From assembly GCA_948146395.1 (NCBI GenBank), contig OX411549.1:30588693-30652692 (forward strand): 64,000 nucleotides of DNA. The letters are read 5' to 3'. Numbering within the stretch: position 1 is the first letter of the stretch; the number at the start of each line of letters is the position of its first letter. Origin of the DNA: Fragum whitleyi. Lineage: Eukaryota; Mollusca; Bivalvia; Cardiida; Cardiidae. The notes beneath the pieces were generated by a model that was not told the origin of the DNA, made no database searches, and was given only the letters and a program-made list of their open reading frames with translations. Position numbers and translations under genes: made by a program. Shown here one piece after another: positions 1 to 11,999 of the stretch.

Positions 1-640
1 ACCCCCTAGGGGGATAAAGAGATACACAATACGCTTATCATTTAACTGGGTCTGTTAAGCAATGATTAAGGATAAAAATAGATGAACCGTCTTGAGACGG
101 ATCGAACCGCTTTGGAATACCAAGAAATTCCAAAACGGATCGATATTCCAAAGCGGTTTATAACAGATAATCCGGTTTACCAAATAAATGAGAAATCTCT
201 GAATATGTTGATTTTCAGAATAATTTGGTAATTTTCTATCTTTGCTAATGCAGTCTTTGGTTTCATAATGGATTATCCGGTATTCAAATTAATGAGAAAT
301 GTTGATTTTCATAATAATTTGGTAATTGTCATTACCTTTAATCTGACATCTCAGATAGATGTGTAAATTTGAACAGAGAAAAAGGTTCCAATTTTTGTTA
401 ATATTTGACTAAAATAATAATAATCATCAAATAATATTAATAAAAAACACCTTTAAACCTTATATAAATTATGATAATAGGAATAAGTTGGTAATAATTT
501 GGTTTAATTTGGTAATCATTGAATAATTTGGTAAATAATTGTCATTAATATGTCAAAATTGTGAAAAGGGGTCAAGCCTCTCAGCAAAAAAAGCTGCGTT
601 GCGGCTACAACGAACTTTATGTGGCAGACTATTTCATGAG
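1..640. repeat. AT-rich repeats with a small foldback
   Basis: No gene is seen. Positions 105-119 and 144-158 form a perfect 15-bp inverted repeat around 'AACCGCTTTGG', matching the style of foldbacks seen later in the window. Two imperfect direct copies of a roughly 70-bp unit beginning GATAATCCGG / GATTATCCGG start at 166 and 271 and share 'ATAATTTGGTAATT'. From 360 to 640 the DNA is simple AT-rich sequence. Confidence 0.5.
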
Positions 641-1829
641 CGGATTACACGTGGAAAATAGATATGAGTATGATGCTGGGTTCTAAAAAAAAGGTATCAA
701 GTTGTTTGAGCCTTGTAGTAGATATACTATGATGATGATCAACATGGACCAATTTATGCTTCACTGTATGAAAGAGTTTCATTTGTAATGTTTCGGCTCT
801 CTTCCGTGTCCGCTACTAGTTAAATTCCCTGATCATGTTGCTTACACTACTACAGTCACGGTGTTGATAATCGTTCATCACATACCTTGCCGCTGATCTT
901 TGTATTTCAACGGTTCAACTTTTGCAATTAAAATTAGTTTTGCAACGGGTGCCGAACCGTTGTTGCACAGTATTTTAGTTATTGTCTTACATAGATCTTA
1001 TATGCAGTTTCTGTGATTTTCTTATTGTGTGTTTCACGTTTCTTCAAGTTTAACGCATTATTAGTGAATGGGTTTGTTTAAGATCATGGTTTTTTTTAAC
1101 GCCTTTTCAAGGGGATATCAATGCTAAGAGAAACTCCAATACATTTTGAGGCCTGGGTTGATTTAAGAATAGTGTTATGTATTAGTAATTACATGCTCAT
1201 ATTGGGTGGCATTCTCTTTTCTTGTAATACGCAAAACTTCACAATTTTCTTGGTTAAACTTCATGCCGGTCCACTCTCTCTCTCCCAAAAGTTCTAGAAA
1301 TTAAAGACCTTTCTATACTTTTAAGATTTCTGAATCCATGGTAGGTTGGTATCGTCTGCAAATAATCTGACATTTGATGAAGAAAACTCTAGCAAACCAT
1401 GTATGAAAGAAAGAGGCACGGTTTAAGGACATTACGGCATGGGGAACAAAGGCTTGATAATACAGTTAATGAATTTGATGCCTTCCCCTTAGATAGATAG
1501 ATAGATTTAGATTGATTAATTTCTGTATAAAATAAATCTAACATAAAAAGCATTATACATGATGTATTAAAATAGCATGATTTAATGATGGTTTTGTGAC
1601 TATATTTATATACAAAGGATAAAACAAAAAAGGGATTGAAAAACACTTATTTCCATTGTGGCCCTTTTCTACAAAAATATAGTGCTACATAGGAAGACAT
1701 GATTGAATACTTATATCGTCTATTAATTTTTAAATTATGAAACTATCACAGCAATGTGCTTATAGATTAAAGTAAAAATAAAAAAATTGAAATAATTATC
1801 ACAGGATCTATAAAATGCAACTTTTGTTA
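641..1829. other. Intergenic stretch without recognisable gene
   Basis: No open frame resembles a known protein and no exon with convincing splice borders was found on either strand. A short (TAGA)n tract lies near 1492-1506. Confidence 0.4.
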
Positions 1830-2895
1830 TCACAGCAAATGATTTTTCATTCTTGTTTTAAAACATGTTAAGTTTTCAGCGTCCCTTTTATGCTGAGGAA
1901 GGTCGTTCCAGAGAGAAACGCCTCTATACGAAAACGATTTCTGACCAAAACCCTTCATCATCGGGAAAGTATAACGCTTACTATAACTGAATGAAGGATC
2001 CGAGTCAGAACCATTTGAAGTTGCTTTAACTCCAAAACGAGTCTGATGATGGTGGTTACTGTTTAAAGGAATAAAGTTTCCATGCATATACGAAGAGGCA
2101 ATATTATTGTGTATTTTAAAGACATGACATAGTGTATTAAAGTCTACTCTTTTTGAAACAGGAAGCAAGTCTACTTTAGAAAAATGCTCATTTTTAATTC
2201 GGGCTCTCGGGTCAAGGTTAATAACAAATCTGATGACTTTATCTTGTAAAGTTTGAAATCTATTTCTTAGAGACTGTGTGAGGGAGTAGTACCAAATTGT
2301 TGCAGCATAATCTAGATGTCATTGTATAAGGGCCATAACCAGCATTTTTTTGTGTGTGAATTGAAAGGTAACTGAATTTCTAAACCAGAATTTTAGTCTA
2401 CCATTAACCTTACTCAAAACAGACCTTACCATTGATTCAAAGGAGAGACTTTGGTCTATGGTAGCCCCCAAATATTTTACAGAGTCTTTGGCTTCGATTG
2501 CTTTGCCTTTGCATTGCAAGTAATATTTAGTTTAAGCTGTGACTTGAGTTTGTGCCTTGAACAAAATAATATGGACTCTGTTTTGCCTAGATGTAGTGAT
2601 AATTTGTTGCAGATTAACCATTCACTGACAATTTCTAATTCTGAACTAAGAGCTGCCTCAATATCTTTAAGATGTTTTCCAAGGACTAATATGGCAGAAT
2701 CATCTGCTTAATAACAGTAATTTATGTTTAACAACTGCTGGCATATCGTTAACATAAATCAAGAAAAGAAGGGGCCTAAAATGTTCCTTGGGAACTCCAC
2801 ATTCGATTTTGGATTTAGATGAAAAAATCCCGGAGATATCAACCAACTATTGCCTGTCGGAGAGATAGGAAGAAAATCATGTAAGTAGCTAAAAT
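1830..2895 (-). pseudogene. Degenerate non-LTR (LINE) reverse transcriptase fragment
   Basis: Read on the minus strand, this stretch gives the second half of a LINE reverse transcriptase in several frames. In order there is a 'YLSDRQ' segment (about 2865), then 'DISGIF' and 'ECGVP', then 'PLLFLIYVNDMP' (about 2745-2780), then the catalytic ADD box followed by SAILVLG (about 2690-2711). After that come the 'KTES' region, the 'VKYLGATID' motif (about 2450-2475) and the 'LWNDLP' C-terminal motif (about 1890). The first residue of the normally Y/F-ADD box is a TAA stop, another stop lies after 'SDRQ', and at least two frameshifts separate the blocks (one near 2515). The element is therefore dead and 5'-truncated. 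Family motifs put it among LINE elements; the clade cannot be fixed by eye. Confidence 0.88.
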
Positions 2896-3660
2896 CATGA
2901 CTCTTGGGCCGTATGGTGCAGAGCAACAGGGGGAAAGGGTAGTAATCAGGTGTCAATTTAGAAATTTTCAAAATTTCTTCTCCATCTTAACAAGAACTTC
3001 ACCAGCCTTTATATTTGATAAAGGGTATGAGATGATAGGCCTTTCAGAAGAATGCTAAGGGCAGCGCATGTGGGTGACGGGATAGGACCAAGCAGTTATT
3101 TATAAAATAATCTTTAAAATTCTTCTTCTTTTCTGAACCAGGTGGATAACAGCTTTTATATTTTGTAGGATAATCAGTTCACATACCTAAATGAAAATGA
3201 AGAAAATCATGGCTGTTGGGCTATTAGGGGCAGAACACCAAAGGGGGGGGGGGTGTATGTCTCGGGGCTAAGTAAAAGTCTTAAAATTTCTTTGTCCAAA
3301 TCCGAAGGCTGACAGCCTTTATATTTGTCATGGATCATCAGTTCATATAAGTCTTTATTAAAATACACCAAGCAATTAATATTGTTCTACCAGGGGCAGA
3401 GCTCTCGGGGAGTGATAAGATCTCGGATCAATATGGAAATCTTCAAAAATCGGCAAATAGTGACACCATATTCCCAATTTCAATCTTATTTGGTAGTCAG
3501 AGTTTCAGTTTACAGAGCTGAAATAATTGATTATGTAAAATATCTTTTTCTGTGCTCTCTTAGAAAGATCTATTGTATAGAGCCATTTTCTCAGGTGGGC
3601 GTACGGTCCTCTTATTTTACATAAAAGAGTTTGGCGTTTTGATTTTCTAATTTTAAAAGC
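2896..3660. repeat. Diverged repeat units of about 160 bp
   Basis: The phrase 'CAGCCTTTATATTTG' or a close variant recurs near 3003, 3150 and 3310. A block 'AAAATCATG-CT-TTGGGC ... GGGGCAGAG' recurs near 2892, 3207 and 3393, suggesting an old tandem array. A G homopolymer lies at 3242-3252. No coding sequence is evident. Confidence 0.45.
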
Positions 3661-3744
3661 GCTAATTTCCGAAGGTCAGAAGCGCTATATAGCGACACCG
3701 GTTTTTCGTCCGGCGTCCGTCTATCAAGCCGTCTGTCCGTTAAA

Positions 3745-4325
3745 TTTAGCTTGTTAACGCTCTAGAGTTCACAGTTTTTATCCAAGTGTCTTCAAACTTG
3801 ATAAAAAATGATTAGACCATCACAAGGACCGTCCCTTTCGAAAATAGGTCAGATTCCCAAATCATCATGGGAAAAGGAGCCAAGTTAAAATGTAATTAAA
3901 AAATCCTCGTTAACGCTTTAAAGCACACAGTTTTCATCCAATTGTCTCCAAACTAGGTAAGAATGATTATACCATAACAAGAATGGTTCCTTTCGGTAAT
4001 GGGCCCGATACGCCAAGCTTCACGGGAATGAATGAATATTTAATTAGAAAATCCTAGTTAACACATTTAGAGTCCACAGATTTTATCCGATTGTCTTCTT
4101 ACTTGACCAGAATATTTGTATCATAACAAAAATGTTTCTTTGGAAATGGACCCAATCCACCAAGCGTCACGGCAGAAGGAGTCAAACAAAAATTTAGAAA
4201 ACTTCGTTAATGCTCTATAAGTTCACAGTTTTCATCCAATTTTCTTCAAACCTGTTTGAATGATTGTACCATCATAAGGACGCTACCTTCTGAAAATGAA
4301 CCTGATCTCTCAAATGCCAGGGGAA
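3745..4325. repeat. Tandem array, about four units of 140-160 bp
   Basis: Each unit has 'GTTAACGCT', then 'CACAGTTTTCATCCAATTGTC', then 'ACCATCACAAGGA', then 'CCTTTCGAAAATGGGCC', then an A-rich end. Starts lie near 3753, 3908, 4067 and 4205. The same unit appears again at 21150-21430, so it is a dispersed satellite-like repeat. Confidence 0.7.
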
Positions 4326-4548
4326 TAGGGACAAAACACTGAATATTTTCAAAAACATTCAAGCTTATTGAAAAAATAGAATACTCACATAAGAAATATT
4401 AATTGGTGTATTTAATAAGCATCTTCAAAGTCCATGATCAAGGTCATTGGATGAGATCAAGGTCATCAACCTCGGTCACCCCCCCCCCCCCCCATATGAT
4501 TATAATTATGATAATGCAATGTACCGATTAACTTCTTATGTTTTTGTT

Positions 4549-4689
4549 AGCACGTCGGACTGTCAATCTAGAGGACCCGGGTTCGTTCCCGACGGCGGCA
4601 CTCATCCTTTACGACTGTATTTGTCTCTGACCAATAGGTAGATAATCGTAGACCTATGTGAGATAGCAGCTTGAGGCTATGAAGAGATA
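4549..4689 (+). repeat. tRNA-derived SINE (family 1), truncated at both ends
   Basis: This holds part of a tRNA-Asp-like head (anticodon loop CTGTCAA, then box-B-like GGGTTCGTTCCC) followed by the shared SINE body 'GATAATCGTAGACCTATG ... GATAGCAGC'. The 5' half of the head and the 3' tail seen in other copies are missing. A C homopolymer lies just upstream at about 4480-4493. Confidence 0.8.
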
Positions 4690-7600
4690 GATATATAGAG
4701 AACGATATATTAGTATCTTAAGATATCAATGTTATCTCGTCGAGGTTTGAAGAATCTTTCATGACGAGGCTTAGCAAAGAACTTCTAATATGAACGCAAA
4801 TATTTTTGTGTGGGGTGACATTTAAAAAAGTTTCAAGTAAATTAGATTTTTAATACACTCAAATTTAAAACGATATGTATGGAACCTTGCCCTGGTGTAT
4901 ACGGTCATACATTTAATACAAAAAAGAAAATAGTTAATGGATGACTTGCCACTTTTGTCATTTTTGCTAGAATATAGTGTTGTCGTTATGAAGCTTAAGG
5001 CGGGATGATGCAGTTTCAGGGGGTATCCAAATAACCTCGAAAAGATGAATGTTTTAGACCATACATATGCAAACATATAGTGAAAAATTCAACATAGCTT
5101 TCCACGCATATTGTGGAAATATGACCATTTTTTCGAAGGTGGTCATGTTTTCGAAAATATCAAAGATAACTAACTGTTTATTACGCCGACCAATCACAAC
5201 ATTGATGTGCTACATCAACATGTAATAATAGGTTTAGACATGGAGAAAATCAAGATATAATAAAATTTTTAGTAAGAGCAAAACTAACCTATAGATCGAG
5301 GTTTTGCTTTGAATGCTCCTCAAGGGTAAAAAGTGAACTTTTTTCTTTGGAAGCAAAAAAAAAAGCAAGGACGTAGATTAAATCAAATTGAAATATATTT
5401 TTAGAAAAAGAGATAAACTATAGTACAACTAAAATAAACAAAGAAAAGTATATATATCCAGGCATTTTTGGTCAATTTCAGTGGTTTGAAGTACAGTACC
5501 CCCCTCCCCCCCCTTAATTTTATTCAGTCACTTGATTTGGTCAAGACATTGTTACTTCCCTTGATATCCTAGGCAACAAGAGAGAAGCCTTTGTAACTCT
5601 GATACTCTAGGTAACGCGAATGGAGGATCGAGGGTCTCTGTTTCAGGGGATTTAGCTAAAATTCAGGGGGGGGGGGGGTCTTTCATACAATTACAACATT
5701 TTGGCCGAATTCCCAAGTGAAAATGATAAAAAAATAGATAAATATATAAGTAAATAAAAAAATGAACACCTCACGCCCTGTGAATACGTCATTATACCGT
5801 CAGTTTTCAGTTAAAATCACGTTGTTTTCTCAAAAACCCCGATTTCTATGTGCAACAAATAAATGTAAATATTAAATTCATGTATAACTCTGATTGCCAC
5901 GAAAGATTAGATGGCCTATTACTTAGTTCAAAAGGGAAATTTCCGATCGATTTTGCAGCCTGTAGAGTTCTGTGATTTTGATTAAGGTTCGAACCTATTC
6001 ATTTGTCATTGGTTCGGAAAGAATATCCTAAATCTTAAATGACCCCCTACAGCACCCCTAAACATCCATAACTCGATTCTGTAGATTACTGGAGAATTCA
6101 TCAGTTCTCTCGCCAAGTAAAGGATAAAGGTCCCTGTAACCGAACTCGGGACCTCTTGGCCAAGGATCAGACACAATAACTCCCGAATACATAGATTAGA
6201 AATAAAGAGAGAAGAAATGAATTTCTGATAAATTGAAATCCTCCTTTTTCTATATCGATTTTTTGAATGAATGGAATCTTTGCAGAAAAGAGTAAACTAT
6301 TTTTTGAACGTTTCTACAATAAACAGCGAAAAACTAACAGACAACAAGCATTGCAAAAAGAGAGAGAGAAAGAAAAGGAGAGAAATTGTTTTTTTGTTCT
6401 ATTTTTCTCCTTTTCGAGCAATGTTCAACTATCGGAATGAGGGCTCCCCTTTTATCAGTGTCAATTATATGATACTTGTATACTTACAGGGATATAACTC
6501 GGACTCGAGCATTCCTTTTCGGTGATGAGTTATGCCTGTCCTGCGTTAGGATAACGAGACATACGTGTGCACCCTAAGTTTGAAACACTTATTACATTCG
6601 CTTTACACTACAATGCAGGATACCAATTATCGTTCAATCGCATGAGATTCATTATTCTGGACGCATTGCTAGATTTTACTTCCTCCGTCATGACCATTAC
6701 CAATCCCCGAGTGCGGGATGCAAACAACGTTTGCAAACGTTTAAAAATGTGTGATCCCGCTATACGGTTTTACGTTTTTGAAATGTTTTGCGAACATTTT
6801 TTTATCTTGTATGCAGGGTAACCCTGCGTGCAGGATGGCAAACTTACGATTGTTTTGAAAATATCATCCCGCTTTGCATGTGCAACTTCATATGAAGTTT
6901 GTTTTTTTGGACAATACTCGTTGAAGGTCTGCTATTTTGACTGCTGGACATTACTTAGCATCCAAACTGATAAAGACTTTTTTTCATTAAACGACGTCAT
7001 TACTGGTTAAACATTTTTTGATTTTCCATACCTGTTTGAAATCGATCGATTTCGTTGCCTGGCGAGCATGTCTCAATCTATCGATACAGTATCGGAGGGT
7101 AGCGTAGATTGGGACAGGTTAACCAGTCTATCGATTTCGCAACTCATTTGGACCTTTCGTATCTTCCATATCTAAAGAGCAAAAAGGGGGATCACTCTGA
7201 ACAAAATGAATAAAGTCGGGTCTAAAACCCTTAAAAGGCTTCCCATCACATTTTTTTCTAGGCCAGTTGTCTCCCCAAAACTGCATCGTCCCTCCTTAAT
7301 TAAGTCGTCCATAATCGAAAAGAGGTTGTATGTACTGGTTTTAATCAATGATCTCATTGGTAATTCGATTTTCCTATTTTCAGCATTGGTCTGTTGGCTG
7401 TACGCCTGAATTCAGAGACCGTGTCTACATTCAGGGTGTAAAAACGTTTTGGAACAATTAAAAATCGTATCCCGCTCTTCTCATGCAAAAGGGGTAACAT
7501 TTCTCAATGTTTCGCGAAGTTTTCATGTTAAACTCATGGTTGGCTTACCAGATATTAGTATACTGAGCACAAAAAGTCTATGAGTTCATTTTTTAAATGA

Positions 7601-8080
7601 TGCAATCGTTTTTCTGTAAGATTGTTGTATAATAAGCCTAGCCTTTTTTTGAAAATTAAACAAAACTAACATATTGAAAAGAAAAGAGTGGTCCTTTTCG
7701 TTGCCATACGAAGGAAAAAAATGCACAAAAAATGTTACGCAAAGCAAGCTGTATGCTTCAACACGTATGAGCGAGGAGAAGAATTGACTCGCAAAACGTT
7801 AAAAATGGTCAAACATATATATCAAACAATTTAATCAACTTTTTGTGTTCAGCATTTTATCTGACAGAAGTCGACTGAATATACTTAAAAAGATGTCACT
7901 GTTACTGAAACGGGTTGAATTTGTCAACAATATTATCGTATTAAACTGTTAATAAGGCCATATTGTTACTCTGCCAGGCTCATTTATCAAATTTATCAGT
8001 ATCATTTGAGAACAAAAACTCTGTACAGCGATTCAAACACACAATATTCCCTATGTTTTTGTAAAAACTCTGCATGGCCT
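4690..8080. other. Gene-poor stretch with homopolymers and foldback remnants
   Basis: No exon could be supported. C-rich and G-rich runs occur at about 5500-5512 and 5649-5659. Around 6710-6850 a 'GCGGGATGCAAACAACGTTTGCAAACG' style sequence resembles the GCTTTGCACG foldback family described at 10040 and 62760. A short inverted repeat around 7068-7118 ('GTCTCAATCTATCG' / 'GTAGATTGGGAC') is also present. Confidence 0.35.
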
Positions 8081-8245
8081 TTAAGGTAGTGGACCCGTAA
8101 TAGATTTGCAACATCTCAGAAGTAATGAACTTTTACAGTGTTAACCGAGGTTTCCAAATGATTTTCATTTGGAAACCTCGGTTAACATTGTGAAAGAATA
8201 TATGGTCCTAAATGTTGTGGAACTTTTGCGAGTCCACTACCTTAA
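8081..8245. mobile_element. piggyBac-type MITE with TTAA ends, abutting a stop codon
   Basis: The ends are inverted, TTAAGGTAGTGGACCCG on the left and GAGTCCACTACCTTAA on the right, with TTAA at both termini (8081-8084 and 8242-8245), as expected for piggyBac-superfamily target duplication. The centre (about 8140-8186) is a near-perfect palindrome built on GTTAACCGAGGTTTCCAAATG. A second copy is at 28914-29056. The right TTAA supplies the TAA stop codon of the minus-strand GCNT exon 3B. No transposase is present. Confidence 0.85.
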
Positions 8246-8543
8246 AAACTATTTATCACGAAGTCTCTCGATCCGTAGTAGGATGCATCGAAATCTAGAT
8301 ATCCGAGATATTCATCTATAGTTCGATTATAGATGAGTTCCTCCACGCATAGCAAGGCTTCGGAGTAATCATGATAGAATTTGTTGGCGAAAAGCTCTTC
8401 TCTGACTGCCAGCAAATGGAGATCACCAATGCCGAAAATGCATATAGAATAAGCATACTTTCCTTGACAAGGCCACATGTGAACCCAGTTCTTGTATCGA
8501 ACGAGGAATGGGTTTTCTGGTCGATTTGAGTCGTGATGTATTC
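8242..8543 (-). CDS. GCNT-like glycosyltransferase, terminal exon 3B
   Basis: This is the last coding exon of the second C-terminal cassette of a core-2-type beta-1,6-N-acetylglucosaminyltransferase (GT14, Golgi lumen). The acceptor is TTTTCAG at 8544 onward; the exon starts with 2 nt that complete a Gly codon left by exon 2B and runs 302 nt to TAA. It encodes 100 residues with the family signatures 'RPENPFL', '[12 protein letters not shown]' and 'ELFANKF'. The Lys of the last motif corresponds to a UDP-phosphate contact in mouse core-2 enzyme (family knowledge). By hand count about 75% of residues match exon 3A, with no stops or indels, which suggests selection. The pyrimidine tract is very short and the intron just upstream is a long (TA)n tract. 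The stop codon lies in the TTAA of a MITE. Confidence 0.87.
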
Positions 8544-8555
8544 CTGAAAAGTAAT

Positions 8556-8720
<165 letters not shown>

Positions 8721-8756
8721 ATCCTTGAAGTATTGTAAAAATAACAATACGGATAT

Positions 8757-9100
8757 AAATATCGGGAAAAAAGAAAAGAGTTGAAGGAATCTGCCAATTA
8801 CATATTTAATATGAAATAACTCAACCGGTTTCACATATACTATGATCTTCAGGAGTTGAACGTAAATAACGACGTCGTCTAGCAACGACGTCAACGTAAC
8901 GTTATTTAAAGGGAAATTACTCTAAAAGTTTATGCATTAGTTATGAAACATTTATCATTCTTGTAATCGTTATTTTTGGTTCAGCGTTGGTTAGAATATC
9001 TTGATAAAGTAGTTTTCTTTAATTTTTCTCTGAGAAAAAATAACTAATGCATAAACTTTTGGCAGATTCCTTCAACTCTTTTTCTTGTTTCCCGATATAT
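8757..9100. mobile_element. Foldback element with about 40-bp inverted ends
   Basis: The left arm (8757-8797, 'TATCGGGAAAAAAGAAAAGA...' ending in CTGCCAA) is the inverse of the right arm (9059-9099). A second inner inverted pair, 'AAAAGTTTATGCATTAGTTAT' (about 8925) and its reverse (about 9040), also matches. No open frame is found inside, so this is a MITE-like sequence in the GCNT 2B-3B intron. Confidence 0.75.
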
Positions 9101-9700
9101 ATATATATTCTACTTTTATTGAATATAGTTAATATCGACCCCTAGTAGAGTATCTGTTATACATGGAGTATTAGAAAAATATTTTTAACCGTATTATTGA
9201 TGTTTGTAAAATGCATTATCCCCAGTTTCCAGCCTTGTTTTTTCGTTTCTAACAAGGTCGGGAAAAACGGAAATACAGCCAATATGGCAAACAATGACAT
9301 AAATCATTTCTGTTTTTTCTATTTTAGTCAAAAAGTTACAAGAAAAAGTGAAAAATCTGTAACCCATTTGCGACCAAATAGCGGAATCACAGCTTAATTG
9401 GGCTGTGATTGCGAAGTTTGGAACGCACACCAAAATATCTTGAACTAATTATCCGAAATCAATAGACACCATCCGAATAATCATTTACAGTAAACAAAAG
9501 AAAAATTTACTCAATTATCTGGTTTCCCATTAGATCAACCTTGTTCTAGATAAATTACTTTTTTTTCTTTCATTTATCTTACCTTGATCCAATCATAACT
9601 GTTTTTAATCTTGTCTTCTATAACCATAGTGTATGTTTATACCATACGTGGTTTTGAATAAAGAGTTGTATTAAGTTAAGTATAGTTCCGCAAGAAAGAG

Positions 9701-9920
9701 CCCCGGTCGCGGCACTTATCCTTTCCGACATTTGTCTTCCACCAATGGGTAGATAATCGTAAACCTATGTTGAATAGCAGCTGGAGGCTAGGAAAGGGAT
9801 GTGGTGGTAGTACCGGTGTGAGAAATACCAGGAATCCATCGTTAGGTGCTCCAGTCGTCGCGATATAACTGGAAGAATGTTGAAAGCGACGTAAAACCCC
9901 CAATTCAAATCAAATCAAAT
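9701..9920 (+). mobile_element. SINE family 1, 5'-truncated, with target-site duplication
   Basis: The body 'GATAATCGTAAACCTATG ... ATAGCAGCTGGAGGCTAGG', the conserved tail 'CGCGATATAACTGGAAGAATG ... GCGACGTAAAACC' and a (CAAAT)n end are present. It is flanked by a perfect duplication CCGCAAGAAAGAG (9688-9700 and 9921-9933), the mark of LINE-driven insertion. Almost all of the tRNA head is missing. It sits in the intron between GCNT exons 2B and 3B. Confidence 0.93.
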
Positions 9921-10034
9921 CCGCAAGAAAGAGTGAGGTCCGAGAAACCATTATCTCCTATCAATTTCAATGTAAAATTGATCTTTGATCACTCACTTGA
10001 AATTACGGGTCTATATATTAACACAAGGAACCTT

Positions 10035-10440
10035 GTAGGCTTGGTATGGGTAATTCGTTTTTTTCGATACCTAGGTATGGTTAGTTTGTTTTATTCGATA
10101 TAAACAGCTCTGCGTTCAGAATGAAAACGAACAAACGAAAACGTTAGCGAAGCGCTTTCGAAATGATACCACGCTTTGCACGTATATGCACGTATGTGCA
10201 CGTACCAAGCGGGGTATCATTTCAAAGCGCTCGTAGGCTTGGAATGGGTAATTCGTTTTTTTCGATATTAATCTAGGTATGGTTAGTTTGTTTTATTCGA
10301 TATTAATCAGCCCTGCGTTCAGAATGAAAACGAACGAATGAAAACGTTAGCGAAGCGCTTTCGAAATGATACCACGCTTTGCACGAATGTGCACGTGCCA
10401 AGCGTGGTATCATTTCAAAGCGCTCGCGAAACGCTTTTAC
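10035..10440. repeat. Tandemly duplicated foldback unit (two copies)
   Basis: Two adjacent copies of a roughly 190-bp unit begin at about 10040 and 10238 with 'TTGGTATGGGTAATTCG' / 'TTGGAATGGGTAATTCG'. Each ends in a stem-loop whose arms are 'AGCGCTTTCGAAATGATACC' and its inverse, with loop 'CACGCTTTGCACG...CACGTGCCAAGCG'. The copies differ mainly in loop length. The same stem-loop style recurs near 58670 and 62765. Confidence 0.8.
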
Positions 10441-10959
10441 ATCCAGAACAAAGGGGTGATTACGGGTAACTTGTTTTATTCAATATTAACCTAGGTATTG
10501 ATAGTTTGTTTATTCTATCTTATTACAAGCTTTATGATAATAGTAACATGATAATATTATTTGATGCCCGCTATAGGGGAAACAATAATTTGCGTTTCCA
10601 AAAGAAAATACACAGATCACTTGCGGAGTGACTTTGCCTTTATTTTCGCTAGATAACAGTTAAATATGCTCAACTTTCGAAATCTGATCATACATTCACT
10701 TTTGATCTTGTTGTTAAAATTTGCCCACATATCCGAGCGAGAACTAATATATTTCTATGAATCAGAATCGAAAGGGATTAATCTAAGGTTTGAGAACTTG
10801 TTTCACGACTGATGCACAATAAATAGATTTAAACCATAATCACATTTACTATCATCTCCTGTTGCTCTTCAGCCTAATTTGTGTCGGGTTAGATCGAATT
10901 CTAAATCTTTGATTTTGACACCTTTATCGAAAATAGCGATAGCCTTACAACATATAAAC

Positions 10960-11750
10960 TCTTAAAACTTAATGACTTACTTGCTGAAATTCAGAACTAA
11001 TAATCACAGTCTCTTAGTTGAATGTGGACGATGGACAAACGTTACTCAAAACAATAGAATGCGCAATCTATGTACCCACGGCATTTGCGACGAATATCAT
11101 TATTTATTTGAATGTAGTTCTTTTAACATCGAAAGAAAGAATATAATACCACCATTTTATACAACTAGACATAACATAATGAAATTTGAATCGCTCTTAA
11201 ATATATAATCAGTAGATTTATTATCAAAACTATTATCCTATGTAAATGTTGACACATAAAGTACTATATTCCATTCGGCATTTCCAACAAACATCAATAT
11301 ACTCCCGACCAGTATTTTTGCCATCTGCTCATTGTAATTTGTTTGTTGTTGTTTTTTTCAATAACAATGAACAGTAATTGTATTGTAGTCATTCGTTATA
11401 CAGATGGGGTCTGTTTCGTTTCGATCAAGAATACCTCACCAAATTTAGTTAAAGTTAGACACAATTGTTTGATTTCTGTACCGGGAATCTGTCATAAAGG
11501 CAATTTCTCGTTACAGAAAGCAAACTCTGCCAGGTTACCCTAGCATGACTACAGACTATCCTTCCTAGGGTACGGTTTCATATTGATATAATTATGTACT
11601 AGGAAATGTCTTAATTTTAAATGTTTCTATAGTTATTATATAAAAATTCCCTTACCACGCTGTTATATTTCAACTTGATATTCTATCTCATGTATTCTTT
11701 TGTGAGAACTGAGAGAAATAAAGGTTATTGTATTGTATTGTATTGACAAA
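10960..11750 (+). pseudogene. LINE 3' end: C-terminal zinc-finger-like segment and tail
   Basis: A plus-strand frame (10972-11208) encodes 'LLKFRTNNHSLLVECGRW', a Cys/His cluster (C-x2-C around 11075-11085, then 'DEYHYLFEC') and 'FESLL'. This is the conserved C-terminal region that follows the reverse transcriptase in some LINE families. The sequence continues to 'AATAAAGGTTATTGTATTG' and ends in a short (ATTGT)n run at about 11722-11745, as expected for a LINE 3' end. No reverse transcriptase is left, so this is a 5'-truncated dead copy. It lies antisense in the GCNT 2B-3B intron. Confidence 0.72.
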
Positions 11751-11775
11751 GTTATATCAAGACTCAATTTCATAC

Positions 11776-11999
11776 CTTTGTAGGAGCCGGGTGCTTTGAG
11801 TTCTCTATTATAATTTAGTGTACTAAAGTAGATTTCATCTGGATGAGCAACCTTTTCTGACCACTTCAAAACTTTCAGAGCTCTTCTGTCGTGAAGAGAA
11901 AAAAGGGCGAAATCACGTGACAACACAACGTGGATTGCCCCCTTGACCGCTGTAAAGTTGTATGGAGGTGACCCTGAGAGCACAAGTCTGGATTTAGGT
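11776..11999 (-). CDS. GCNT-like glycosyltransferase, exon 2B
   Basis: This is the penultimate coding exon of the second C-terminal cassette. The acceptor is a pyrimidine-rich tract ending TTCCAG (12000-12001 is the AG), and the donor AAAG|GTATGA is at 11775. It is 224 nt and enters with 1 nt and leaves with 1 nt, so it can join exon 1 (which leaves 2 nt) and exon 3B (which needs 2 nt). It encodes 'PKSRLVLSG', 'IHVVLSRDF', 'LKWSEKV', then 'HPDEIYFSTLN' and 'APGSYKG'. The PDE Glu corresponds to the catalytic base of mouse core-2 GlcNAc-transferase (family knowledge). About 79% of residues match exon 2A by hand count and the length is the same. No sign of decay is seen. Confidence 0.88.
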
